DNA of 64,000 nucleotides from Porphyra umbilicalis (lineage: Eukaryota > Rhodophyta > Bangiophyceae > Bangiales > Bangiaceae), in contig KV918890.1 in assembly GCA_002049455.2 (NCBI GenBank), forward strand, positions 124,001-188,000, written 5' to 3'. Shown piece by piece: positions 54,962 to 64,000 of the stretch. Position numbers and translations under genes: made by a program. Each line of letters begins with the position of its first letter. Positions within the stretch are counted from its first letter, which is position 1. The notes below the pieces were generated by a model that searched no databases, had not been told where the DNA came from, and saw only the letters and a list, made by a program, of their open reading frames with translations.

Positions 54962-57844
54962 ATGTGGTGCAAGGGCCCAACGCTTCCCTCCGAGCGCGTG
55001 ACCCCTCCGGGTCTGAAGCGCGGGTGCCGCAATGGCCACGCTGTGGCGGTCGCGGCATCGGGTGGGGTGAGAGATCACGCTTGTCACGCCGGCCTGTTGG
55101 TGTCGGAACGAGCTCCTGCTCGAACCGAGCACGCGATTGGATCGGGCCCTGCTCCACCGTCCATTGCATCTCCGTTTGCCTCGGTCATCCAAGGGGCTCG
55201 TGGAACGCTGATTGGCTCCGTCGGCGGGCTATCTCCCGGGCAACTGACAATGGCCGTTGCTGCGCTCGAGTTTTCTGGCCCGAGCTTCCTGCCAGACAAT
55301 TCGCGATTGAAAGTTATGCGGGACTGCTCGGCGGGGTGTGGCAACGTGGTGGGTCTTGATTCGACGATGCTAGGCTCTGTAAGCATGCTGCAAGGTGGGG
55401 GCTCTGTTTCGCAGGCGGCTCGATTTCTCCTCCAGGGCCTCCTTGCACATGCATGCGATGGAGGATGCCGCCCCGCGCCACGCCCGCCGCCTCCACCGGT
55501 GGGATCACCACCTAACCGGCTCGCGCCATCTCGCCGACCCCGGCCCCCGCAACTCAACGATTCGCCGTCGACGACCCCGGCGCCTATTTCGTCGCCGACC
55601 AAGCGCCACCGCGGTGAACGTTACCCTCGGCCAGAGCTGCAGCGGACTGCGGAGCGTGCTGACGCCTCGGGTGAGCATACAGGGCCCAACGCTTCTGCCT
55701 CGGAGGGGCCGTGGCTCTTTCCCCGCAATGCCGAGCGCCGCGTTGAGCTTTCGAGTGGAGACGCTCAGTCTGTTCGTGGCAGGAGCTCATTGTCCCAGCG
55801 GGTTGTCGATGGTGTCTTCTTTTGGTTCCTCTCCCGGGCGGTCACGTCGCGATCGCGTGGCGGCGCCCGTGTTTTGTCTTCTATGACTGCTGACGCGTTC
55901 GTCGGCGCCGCGGCTGGCAAGTCGTGGGGTGTGCGCCTTGGGAGCAAGGCGATTAGGGACGGCATGGTTCTGAGCGGAGGAATGACGGTGATGCCTGTGC
56001 GTTTCGGCAACGTGTGGTGGGGCGTGGTCCTGAGAGACTTGGACCAAGTTTTGCCGGTGTTAGTGCGCTACATGCGGCGTGAGACGGAAGCCGCCGAGGT
56101 CCTGAACTCGGCCAACGGCGCGATAGTGGTCATAGACACCTCTGGAGTTGGCAAGGGGGATGGGGGCTGGAATGAGTGTGTGCTGCAGGGGTTCATCAAG
56201 ATGCTGGCCGTCGTTGTGGCGCAGGTTCACTCCATCGACACGGAGTATTGCTTCCGCGTTGAGAGCAACTTGAGAACTATACTGCCTGTGTCGGTCATTG
56301 CGCCGCGGCGGAGCGACGCGCGCGAGACAGCCGACAACCTCCTGTCGTACGTCGCTCTTCTGTTCGGCGCACCCAACGACGCTAGCAGGCGAGATTTCTT
56401 GGACCCGCACTCTTCCAAGTGGCAGCAGGCGGCCTACGCCCCTGACTTCCGACATCGTCTCCGGCACCTGCTCGTTGCTCATTACCCTGTGCATGACCAG
56501 CTCAAGGAGGAAGAGCAGGCTGATGCGATTTTGAGTGGACGCGCTGCTGACAACCCCGACGATAGCGATTGCGGCGGTAGCTCTTGCCGAGATGCTCATA
56601 TGGGCGACCGCGACGGTAGCCATGACGACGACGACGAGGGGCCAGGATCGGGGCGGGACGCACGACACAGTAAGGGACGCAGCCGCCGCGGCGGATCTGG
56701 TGGTAGTGGCGGTAGCAATGGCAGAGGCGGTCGACGAGCAGGTGCTGCCAGCGGTGGACGCCATACTGACCATAGCCAACGTCGAGGCCAAAGCGGTGGC
56801 CAACGGCGGCCTGATGCTCGTTTCGGCGCAGGTGATCATGTCCCAGCTCGTCTGGGCGCTGACGGTGGTCGGGGTGGCAGAGGTCAAGGTGGCAGTCACG
56901 GTCGATCTGATGGGCATGTTGGCGGAGACGGTCAAGTCGCCGTTCGCGCTGGTCGTGGTCATGATGGCGGACGATGTGTTGCAAGTCAAGGTGCGGGCGG
57001 CAATTGCCATCAGCTTGGTGGTCGCGTTGGTAGCCTCGTTGATGAGGCAGGTGGCGCCGGTGGTAGTGGCGACGGTGGCCGTCGTGGTCACGGTCCAGAT
57101 CAAGGCGGCGGTCGCGGTCGCGCCGACGGGCGAGTTGGCGGAGACGATCAAGTCGCCGCTCGTGCTGGTCGTGGTGATGATGGCGGTCGGGGTGTTGCAC
57201 GTCAAGCTGCGGGCGGCGATTGCCGTCAGTCTGGTGTTCGTGTTGATAGCCACGTTGATGAGGCAGGTGGCGACGGTGGCCGTCGTGTTCCCGGTCCAGG
57301 TCGAGGCGGCGGTCGCGGTCGCGCTGACGGGCGAGTTGGAGGCGACGATGGAGTCGTAGGTGGTGCGGGTCGTGGCGCGTATGATGGAAGAGATGGTCAA
57401 GGTGCCGCTCGAGGCGGTGGGCGCTGTGGGCCTGATGCTCAAGTTGGTGGTCACGATGCAGTGGCAGGTGGTGCCGGCCGTATTGGCGATGGTGGCCGAG
57501 GTGGTCACGGTCCAGGTCAAGGCGGCGGTCGCGTTCAGGCTGACGGGCGCGTTGGCGGAGACGACCAAGTCGCCGTTCGTGCTGGTCGTGGTGATGATGG
57601 CGGACGGGGTTTTGCGCGTCGAGGTGCGGGCAGCGATTGCCGTCAGTCTCGTGGTCGCGTTGGTAGCCACGTTGATAAAGCAGGTGGCGCCGGTGGTGGT
57701 GGCGATGGTGGCCGACGTGGTCACGGTCCAGCGCGAGGCGGCGGTCGCGGTCGTGCTGATGGGCGAGTTGGCGGCGACGGTGGAGTCTTAATCGCTGCGG
57801 GTCATGGCGCTTTTGATGAACGAGATGGTCAAGGTGCCGCTTGA
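54962..57844 (+). pseudogene. N-terminal part of giant transposon-associated frame; possible degenerate Ulp1-like domain
   Basis: 960 codons ending at a TGA (57842-57844). After a Pro-rich linker (residues ~165-260) comes an ordered region (about 277-505): VVDGVFFWFLSRAV, MTVMPVRFGNVWWGVVLRDL, AIVVIDTSGVG, then SDARETADNLLSYVALLFGA. This order resembles Ulp1/SENP cysteine peptidases (WLND helix, LLLPVHxGxHWxL, YYDS, SDCGVFxC), but the catalytic His and Cys would be Trp and Asn, so it would be inactive if related. Then an acidic/Ser patch and the start of 36-residue Gly/Arg/Asp repeats. The TGA falls in a repeat unit where the other copies have CGA. The frame continues past it through the array into the JmjC region. 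Confidence 0.5.
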
Positions 57845-59720
57845 GGCGGCGGGCGCTTTGGGCCTGATGATCAAGTTGGTGGTCACAATGCAGTGGCAGG
57901 TGGTGCCGGCCGTGTTGGCGATGGTGGCCGAGGTGGTCACGGTCCAGGTCAAGGCGGCGGTCGCGTTCGGGCTGACGGGCGCGTTGGCGGAGACGACCAA
58001 GTCGCCGTTCGTGCTGGTCGTCGTGATGATGGCGGACGGGGTTTTGCGCGTCAAGGTGCGGGCGGCGATTGCCGTCAGTCTGGTGGTCGCGTTGGTAGCC
58101 ACGTTGATGAGGCAGGTGGCGCCGGTGGTGGTGGCGACGGTGGCCGTCGTGGTCACGGTCCAGCGCGAGGCGGCGGTCGCGGTCGTGCTGATGGGCGAGT
58201 TGGCGGCGACGGTGGAGTCTTAATCGCTGCGGGTCATGGCGCTTTTGATGAACGAGATGGTCAAGGTGCCGCTCGAGGCGGCGGGCGCTGTGGGCCTGAT
58301 GATCAAGTTGGTGGTCACGATGCAGTGGCAGGTGGTGCCGGCCGTATTGGCGATGGTGGCCGAGGTGGTCACGGTCCAGGTCAAGGCGGCGGTCGCGGTC
58401 GGGCTGACGGGCGCGTTGGCGGAGACGACCAAGTCGCCGTTCGTGCTGGTCGCCGTGATGATGGCGGACGGGGTTTTGCGCGTCAAGGTGCGGGCGGCGA
58501 TTGCCATCAGGTTGGTGGTCGCGTTGGTAGCCACGTTGATGAGGCAGGTGGCGCCGGTGGTGGTGGCGACGGTGGCCGTCGCGGTCACGGCCCAGGTGAA
58601 GGCCGCGGTCGCGGTCGCGCTGACGGGCACGTTGGTGGCGACGATGGAGTTGTAGGTGGTGCTGGTCGTGGCGCTCATGATGGACGAGATGGTCAAGGTG
58701 CCGCTCGAGGCGGTGGGCGCTGTGGGCCTGATGCTCAAGTTGGTGGTCACGATGCAGTGGCAGGTGGTGCCGGCCGTATTGGCGACGGCGGCCGTCATGG
58801 TGACGGTCCAGGTCAAGGCGGCGGTCGCGGTCGGGCTGACGGGCGCGTTGGCGGAGACGATCAAGTCGCCTTTCATGCTGGTCGTGGTGATGATGGCGGA
58901 CGGAGTGTTGCACGTCAAGGTGCGGGCAGCGATTGCCGTCAGTCTGGTGGTCGCGTTGGTAGCCACGTTGATGAGGCAGGTGGCGCCGGTGGTAGTGGCG
59001 ACGGTGGCCGTCGTGGTCACGGTCCAGCGCAAGGCGGCGGTCGCGGTCGCGCTGATGGTCTAGTTGGCAGAGACTATGGGGTCGCAGATGGTGCCGGTCG
59101 TGGCGCTAACGGTGGACGAGATCGTCAAGGTGCCGCTCGAGGCGGCGGACGCCGTCGCCCTGATGGTCGAGTTGGTGGTCACGATGCAGTGGCAGGTGGC
59201 GTCTGCCGTAATGGCGACGGTGGCCGAGGTGGACACATTCAAGAACAAGGTGGCAGACGCCGTCAGCCTGGTAGTCGAGTGGGGTATCATGACGATGTTG
59301 ATGACGATGGGGTACCTGGTGGTGCAGCAGGACGTGATCGTCATGATCAATGACAAGGCGGAGGTCTCCGTCGGCCCTACGAACGAGGCGGCGGTGACAA
59401 TGAGGCCGCAGGTGAAGCTGGCCGTGGAGGTGATGGTGCACAAGGTAGTCAAGGTCATGGAAAAGGCGGCGGTCACGGTCGCCCCGATGATCGAGGTGGC
59501 CGTGACGACGACATTGCACGTGGTGCTCATCGTGACGCTGATGCTGGACGGGGTGGTCAAGGTCAACGTCAAGGCGGCGCACACCGTCGGCCTGTTGGTG
59601 AAGGTGGCGATGTCGACGAGGTCGCTGACGACGGGGTCGCACGTGATGCTCGTCGTGGTGCTGATGCTGGACGGGATGGTCAAGGTCAACGTCAAGGCGA
59701 CGCATGCTGTCGGCCTGTTG
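56880..59720 (+). repeat. 432-bp higher-order tandem array of four 108-bp (36-residue) units
   Basis: Equivalent words (ATGGTCAAGGTGCC or ATCGTCAAGGTGCC) occur at 57393, 57825, 58257, 58689 and 59121, exactly 432 bp apart. Each 432-bp block reads, in the frame of the flanking proteins, as four 36-residue units sharing RVGGDDxVA...DGGRGG...GGGRxRADG. More divergent units lie on both sides. All periods are multiples of three. T/C differences between neighbouring copies fall mainly on the third codon position of this frame, which supports it over the other open frames on both strands. Confidence 0.9.
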
Positions 59721-61609
59721 GTGAAGGTGGCGGCCTGAGGGGTGGGCGGGTGGCGCACGGTGGTGCTGGAGGCAGTGGTGAAGGGGGTCTGCATGCACTG
59801 GCGCGGCTGCAACACGATGAGTCGGTGGTGGAGCCGCAGACTGCCGAGCACGAAGGCACGAAGTTCCACTCAATTCCTGTCACCTGCATAACCACCCTTC
59901 CGGACCTCGGTCTGCTTGGCTTGATTCGATCGCAAACAGCGTCCATCCGTACATTTGGCGCACACGTGTTTCGAATAGTAGCACCCCATATTCGACCTGT
60001 GTCATGCGCGGCGCCAAAGCGGAAAGTTGGCGTGAAAGTCCGGGTGCGGATTCAAACTTTCCCGCAGTACCCAACCATTGTCAGTGCGTCCTTCGGTGGT
60101 AGCACGCAGGCGCATCCTGGTGTGAATCGCGAAGAGCTACGAGATCAAATGCCGCCAGAAAGGGAGATGATGCTATCGAGTGCTGAGGTCAAGAAGAGGA
60201 TGCGCGAGAGCACAACCGCTCTTCGCGCCCGATACAAGGACTTTGGTGTTCCTCAGTTCCTTCAGAACGTCAATGATCCGAGGGTCACCTGGATGCGAGG
60301 TGTGACTGCAGGTGGGCGCGAGAAAAGAGCCCTTGGTCCTGGAAAGCCCCAGCCAATAGAGGTGTGCTACGTCTCCGACATGACTCCAGCGAACGAAGAT
60401 GGGTGTGGCAGGAGCCTGGGCGATCGAGCCTGTACAGCCAAACCGGAGCCCTTTCCGCCGAATGAGCGCTTGCAGAACCCTCGTACTCTGAACCACCACA
60501 GCATGCTTGGTGCCTGTGCCACATACGAAGGCATCAACACTAGCTTTCTCTATATGGGAAGCGTTGGGTCTCACTTCAGTTGGCATGTAGAGGACCATCT
60601 GCTGCAGTCGACTTCCTACCTGCAGTCCGGGGCGAACAAGTTCTGGTTTTTTGTTGCGAGGTCTGAGGTTCCAAAAATGGTACGCGTCATAAGTGAACAC
60701 ATGGACCCTGTCGTTCCGGCAGCTGCAGGAGGTGACGTGTGGACGTTTCTAGCGGAGAAGGCAGTCTTGTGGCCTGCGTCGTTTTTCCTTGCGCACGGCG
60801 TTCGCGTCGGCTTCCACAAAATGGAAGTTGGCGACTTCGTCGTGACGGGCTACGGCGTTCCGCACAGCGGATTCAACGCGGGAACGAACGTAGCGTCTGC
60901 AGTAAAACTTGCGTGCACTGGCTGGCTTGCGCATGCTATTGAACATGAGGCCCGCTGGCGTGGAAAGATAGGGATGCTTATTCCATTCGAGAAGCTGCTC
61001 GTACTGAGCGCCCTGAAACTGGCTGCTGGAAAGTGGTGGTTTGGCGATGCGAAAGCCTATGAGGCGTGCGACCCAGCAGAGTTTCGACGGGACCTCCGAG
61101 TCATGACCTCCTTCTTGACCGAGTATCTAGACTGCATCCTTGCGTACATGAGAACCGATTCGCATCCAGCCTGGAAGGGAGAAAACGCAGTCGTCGTGGA
61201 CTTACAAGCGGCACCCCACGCTGTGAAGCAGTTTGTTACCGATAACGCGATCAAACCAGCCGGTCACGGGTTGGTGCTCCCCAACGAGAAGGATGGAGTC
61301 GTCACAGACTACTCTGTGGACGGTGCGGCGTGCCCTCATTGCGGAACTGTCGTCTGGATGTCCTTGGTCGTGTGCCCGGCATGCATTGACCAGCTAGGCG
61401 ACGGAGCTGGACCGAGTGCGCCGATCTGCTGCTGGCGGTGCGCACCGACCAAGTACGACGATCTGCACTACCGGCCCGAGCAGGCCAGCGGGAAGGAGCC
61501 GCACCTCGTTGGATGTCACGCTCCTTTGGTGGTGCAGCGGCTATCCAATGGCCGCGTGTACTCGCTAGTGGAGGAGCTGAAGACGATTTGGGACATGGGT
61601 AGTGACTAA
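59354..61609 (+). CDS. JmjC-domain dioxygenase with C5HC2 zinc finger (KDM5/JARID-like)
   Basis: The frame runs from the TGA at 59351-59353 to TAA at 61609. It starts with the last Gly-rich repeats, passes a JmjN-like stretch (LGLIRSQTASIRTFGAHVFRIVAP), then the JmjC domain: FLYMGSVGSHFSWHVEDHLLQS with Fe(II) ligands H (codon 60584) and E (60590), SYLQSGANKFWFFV with the 2-oxoglutarate lysine position, LWPASFFLAHGVRVGFHKMEVGDFVVT, and YGVPHSGFNAG with the third ligand H (60863). Near the end, CPHCGTVVWMSLVVCPAC ... CCWRC ... YDDLHYRP matches the C5HC2 finger that follows JmjC in KDM5. No in-frame ATG exists before the JmjN-like part, so the protein must start far upstream, as a fusion. Ligands are intact, so histone or other demethylase/hydroxylase activity is plausible. 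Confidence 0.85.
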   Translation, partial: QGGGLRRPYERGGGDNEAAGEAGRGGDGAQGSQGHGKGGGHGRPDDRGGRDDDIARGAHRDADAGRGGQGQRQGGAHRRPVGEGGDVDEVADDGVARDARRGADAGRDGQGQRQGDACCRPVGEGGGLRGGRVAHGGAGGSGEGGLHALARLQHDESVVEPQTAEHEGTKFHSIPVTCITTLPDLGLLGLIRSQTASIRTFGAHVFRIVAPHIRPVSCAAPKRKVGVKVRVRIQTFPQYPTIVSASFGGSTQAHPGVNREELRDQMPPEREMMLSSAEVKKRMRESTTALRARYKDFGVPQFLQNVNDPRVTWMRGVTAGGREKRALGPGKPQPIEVCYVSDMTPANEDGCGRSLGDRACTAKPEPFPPNERLQNPRTLNHHSMLGACATYEGINTSFLYMGSVGSHFSWHVEDHLLQSTSYLQSGANKFWFFVARSEVPKMVRVISEHMDPVVPAAAGGDVWTFLAEKAVLWPASFFLAHGVRVGFHKMEVGDFVVTGYGVPHSGFNAGTNVASAVKLACTGWLAHAIEHEARWRGKIGMLIPFEKLLVLSALKLAAGKWWFGDAKAYEACDPAEFRRDLRVMTSFLTEYLDCILAYMRTDSHPAWKGENAVVVDLQAAPHAVKQFVTDNAIKPAGHGLVLPNEKDGVVTDYSVDGAACPHCGTVVWMSLVVCPACIDQLGDGAGPSAPICCWRCAPTKYDDLHYRPEQASGKEPHLVGCHAPLVVQRLSNGRVYSLVEELKTIWDMGSD

Positions 61610-62107
61610 GTCGACAACGTTCTTGCATTCTGTGGGTTTCGTACTTCTTTGTCTGTATGTGAGTTGAGTGGCAGTTTTGTGATGCTCACTGGGGCGCCTT
61701 CATCATGTGATGCCTCTCCTTTGATTCCTTTGTTCCGTCGATCAACGGGGCGCTGCACGCACCAACGTCGCGGACAGAAACTCCCGCGCCATCGTGCACA
61801 GGGATCTGGAATGGCTTGCGATAGATTATACAAGCCATGGCGTCGGCACAGGTCTGTACGAAGAGTGAGGTCCCTTCCAAGAGAGAGAAAAAGTAGTGGT
61901 TGCGAGCGACGACTGGCAAAGATGGCGAAATGATACTTCTCTTTTGGCTTTGAATCTTAACTGAAAATGTGAACAACTCTTCCTACGAAGCTTCTCTGCT
62001 TGTCTCTTGCGACCGTATCAGCACGATAGGTCTATAAAAAGTCGTGCAATAACAGCCTTTTCTGGGCTACCGTCTCCGTGCTCCTCGCAAAACTCATGCA
62101 GCCTCCC
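61610..62107. other. Convergent spacer between JmjC frame and transposase
   Basis: About 500 bp between the stop of the plus-strand JmjC frame and the stop of the minus-strand transposase. No coding pattern; moderate AT content, suited to two 3' ends. Confidence 0.5.
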
Positions 62108-64000
62108 TCAGCCGCTCTTAAAGTGGAAGCCCGACTTCTTTGTGAACAGTACCTTGTCCGCGCCGCAAGGGCGAATAAAAGCAGACTGCAGTACGCGCTC
62201 AGCTTGCACAAGTTCCACGCCGGACGTAGCGTCGAGTTGGACTACCGTAGGTTTCCCAACAATGCATAAGGCTGACGCAGGGGCTGTCCACCATTCACAT
62301 TCAAGGTACAGCTCTTCCGCAATTGTGCCAATCGCTCGGACGCGACCGAATTGTACTCTCTGCCCTCCTGTCGTGCTGGGGTCGTTCAATACGTCACATG
62401 CATCTTCTTCTTGGAGCACAGACACTGTCGACCCCTCTCGAATGAAAAATGATCGCTGTGGGTGCCTGGCTTTCCTCCAGAACTTGACGGGCGCGTTGGG
62501 TGTGTGACCCCGCCAGAAGTCTTCTGTCGAACCCAAAACCATACTCAAGGCTTCCCTACCGCACCACCTTTGGCCAGTGGCGGATGCCAACCGCCTCTGC
62601 GGAGCGAGCCTGTGAAAAGAGACGGCCTTCAATGGATTACCGCCGAGGCCAAGCAGCCACGATTTCGGAATGCCGTACTCATCAGGCATGGACAGTGCCC
62701 TTGAGTACTGCTCTGTGTCTCTCCACCTTTGCATTGAACATTCCGCAGGGTTCCGATGGTTGCTCTGGCCGATCTCGCGCTTCGCCATCTGATGGAAGTT
62801 CTCAAAGATGAGCTCGCATATTGATGAGCCGAGCTGCACCAACGGTAGAGTACGATACAGCAACTCCAAAAGGCGATGAACGGCAGGCCGCTCCCACTTT
62901 CCGCTGAACGGTTGCAGGCGACGCAACTCAATCATCAGACTCTCGCCGAGACGTTGGAGCTCAACGACTGTTGGCCGTTCCCTCACGGCATGCTCTCCGT
63001 CAGAGCACAGAGTCGGCCTATAAAACAGAGCAGTATCGAAATGTCGTAGGGCCTTCAGAGCGGTTACAGTAGCAACCGCATGTGCAGAAGTACTTGAGGT
63101 GTGCACACTGTACTCCAGGACCGTGGGACCCACGGTAAGCAGCCCTGCGTAGTCGGCCATAGAAAGAGTCGTGCCACCCATTTTTTCAGGCTCAAAGGAT
63201 GATAGGATCGTGTGTGTTGGAACATGTTTCGAACTGCGGCGCATTTCTGAAATGAATTTGTCACGCTGCGCGACAGAGAGTGCCTCGTATGCTTCCATCA
63301 GGAGGTTGGATGCAATGTTGTAGTACAAAAGGTGAGATGGTGCAACAATGACATGTTCGTGTATGTCAAACGTCCCAGGACCTCGGGCCTCAGTCAGTCG
63401 CATCATCAGGCTACCTGACTTGTCCGTAACTCCATTTAGCAGGAGTGCGTCTTTCATAGCTTCTGCAGACAACTGCGTAGATCTCTTCAGGGAAGACATG
63501 ATGGCAGCTGTTCGCTCTTGCACTCTGGAGTACCTTGTGTCTTTGACATCAAAGGAAACTGTGCTGCTCATCGCGCGATCCCTCCTCTCGCTCTTAGTCT
63601 TCGGATGGACAATGTCGCAGCTGGTGCAGTGCTCAGTTCCTGGAGCTCCTACAGAGTTGGAGAACTTGGCCGCCATAGGAAAATCAAACACGCCCAGGCA
63701 CAGGAAAACCCGAACCACGACGTTTTCCTTTGAGTGCGCGTCATACACGGCAACACCTTCCTTGCTCATTTGGAGCATGTCCTCGACGACACGCTTCAAG
63801 AGAGCTTCAGGGTTTGCCCCAGGTGGTAAGTAAAAGAGTGGCCGAACGGAGAACGCACGATCATGCAAGCTCAGAGACGTATACGCTCCGTAGTAGCCCT
63901 CTAAGCTCCCAGGGCGTCGCTTGTACACGCTAAACTCATCCGCGTACAATGAAACGTACAGAGTGTGTGGGTGTTTTCTCTGGCAGCTCGTCTTCGTTTT
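62108..64000 (-). CDS. tnp2-type (CACTA/Transposase_21-like) transposase, 5' end beyond the window
   Basis: The frame is open from the window edge (64000) to a stop at 62108, at least 630 residues. It begins SCQRKHPHTLYVSLYADEFSV, continues with AFSVRPLFYLPPGANPEALLK, GVAVYDAHSKENVVVRVFL, then FDFPMAAKFSNSVGAPGTEHCTSC, the tnp2 signature of a small Cys pair after a 'D(F/L)PA' segment. Later HVIVAPSHLLYYNIASNLL matches the 'MHLLDLGV' block and SSICELIFENFHQMAKREIG the late glutamate block. The C-terminus ends FHFKSG. No stop or frameshift is visible, so this copy may be functional. It is convergent with the JmjC frame, 500 bp away. Confidence 0.75.
   Translation of the reverse strand, partial: KTKTSCQRKHPHTLYVSLYADEFSVYKRRPGSLEGYYGAYTSLSLHDRAFSVRPLFYLPPGANPEALLKRVVEDMLQMSKEGVAVYDAHSKENVVVRVFLCLGVFDFPMAAKFSNSVGAPGTEHCTSCDIVHPKTKSERRDRAMSSTVSFDVKDTRYSRVQERTAAIMSSLKRSTQLSAEAMKDALLLNGVTDKSGSLMMRLTEARGPGTFDIHEHVIVAPSHLLYYNIASNLLMEAYEALSVAQRDKFISEMRRSSKHVPTHTILSSFEPEKMGGTTLSMADYAGLLTVGPTVLEYSVHTSSTSAHAVATVTALKALRHFDTALFYRPTLCSDGEHAVRERPTVVELQRLGESLMIELRRLQPFSGKWERPAVHRLLELLYRTLPLVQLGSSICELIFENFHQMAKREIGQSNHRNPAECSMQRWRDTEQYSRALSMPDEYGIPKSWLLGLGGNPLKAVSFHRLAPQRRLASATGQRWCGREALSMVLGSTEDFWRGHTPNAPVKFWRKARHPQRSFFIREGSTVSVLQEEDACDVLNDPSTTGGQRVQFGRVRAIGTIAEELYLECEWWTAPASALCIVGKPTVVQLDATSGVELVQAERVLQSAFIRPCGADKVLFTKKSGFHFKSG

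Noticed and set aside
56502..58913. 803-codon minus-strand His/Arg/Asp-rich ORF
   Set aside because: A composition shadow of the GC-rich repeat array; no leader, no domain, extreme residue bias.
57842..59353. The two TGA codons in the giant frame as selenocysteine or recoded codons
   Set aside because: One TGA is a single-copy change against CGA in sister repeats, and both lie in low-complexity repeats, so mutation is the simpler explanation.
56535..59738. Series of plus-strand Val/Met/Ala-rich ORFs of about 140 codons
   Set aside because: Another shadow frame of the same array. Their equal length is simply the 432-bp period with a stop in each copy.
56060..59869. Minus-strand Thr/Ala-rich ORFs (56,060-57,724; 57,788-58,156; 58,220-59,032; 59,060-59,869) that look like a cell-surface repeat protein
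   Set aside because: They are antisense readings of the 432-bp array. They are cut by several stops, have no domain at either end, and the plus frame continues into a JmjC domain.
1..64000. CRISPR arrays, rRNA operons, bacterial operons or attachment sites
   Set aside because: None seen; introns, eukaryotic polymerase and transposon families show a nuclear eukaryotic contig. tRNA genes could not be excluded by eye but none was recognised.

Overview
This is a nuclear contig from an intron-poor, GC-rich eukaryote. A Bangiales-type red alga (Porphyra/Pyropia-like) is my best guess, from base composition, short GT-AG introns, very Ala/Gly-rich host proteins and the mix of transposons; no rRNA, organelle or marker gene here proves it. 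Much of the window is transposon, mostly decayed and partly nested.

Host genes. (1) 45-1150 (-): a three-exon gene for a small, probably plastid-targeted conserved protein. (2) 3954-9976 (+): the largest subunit of RNA polymerase I, one long exon except for a frame change inside a run of 14 G. (3) 10442-11433 (-): a two-exon Mpv17/PMP22-family membrane protein, convergent with the polymerase gene. (4) A GMC-family FAD oxidoreductase on the minus strand, split in two (36759-37007 and 24857-26422) by a 10.3-kb LTR retrotransposon that landed in its FAD-binding motif.

Mobile DNA. 12-18 kb: a minus-strand RNase-H-fold transposase broken at a poly-G run. 19.2-20.2 kb: the spliced N-terminal part of a tnp2 (CACTA-type) transposase. 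26,423-36,753: a chromodomain Ty3/gypsy element with 768-bp LTRs, 5-bp target duplication, Gag, Pol and a large antisense accessory ORF. 37,596-40,735: a PiggyBac-like element with three in-frame stops and a CTAG target duplication, inserted in one arm of an older long-inverted-repeat element (to about 43,480) whose other arm preserves the empty site and itself carries a 663-bp TA-duplicating element. 45,248-49,822: a complete but dead hAT element with 8-bp target duplication.

The right end (51.9-64 kb) is the most unusual part. It holds a spliced unknown gene (-), 200-bp tandem repeats, then a giant plus-strand reading frame (54,962-61,609): an N-terminal region with a possible degenerate Ulp1-like fold, about 2.8 kb of 36-residue Gly/Arg/Asp repeats in a 432-bp higher-order array, and a KDM5-like JmjC plus C5HC2 zinc-finger module. 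Only two TGA codons interrupt the frame. It converges on a tnp2-type transposase gene (-) that runs off the window. This may be one large transposon carrying its own chromatin-type dioxygenase.
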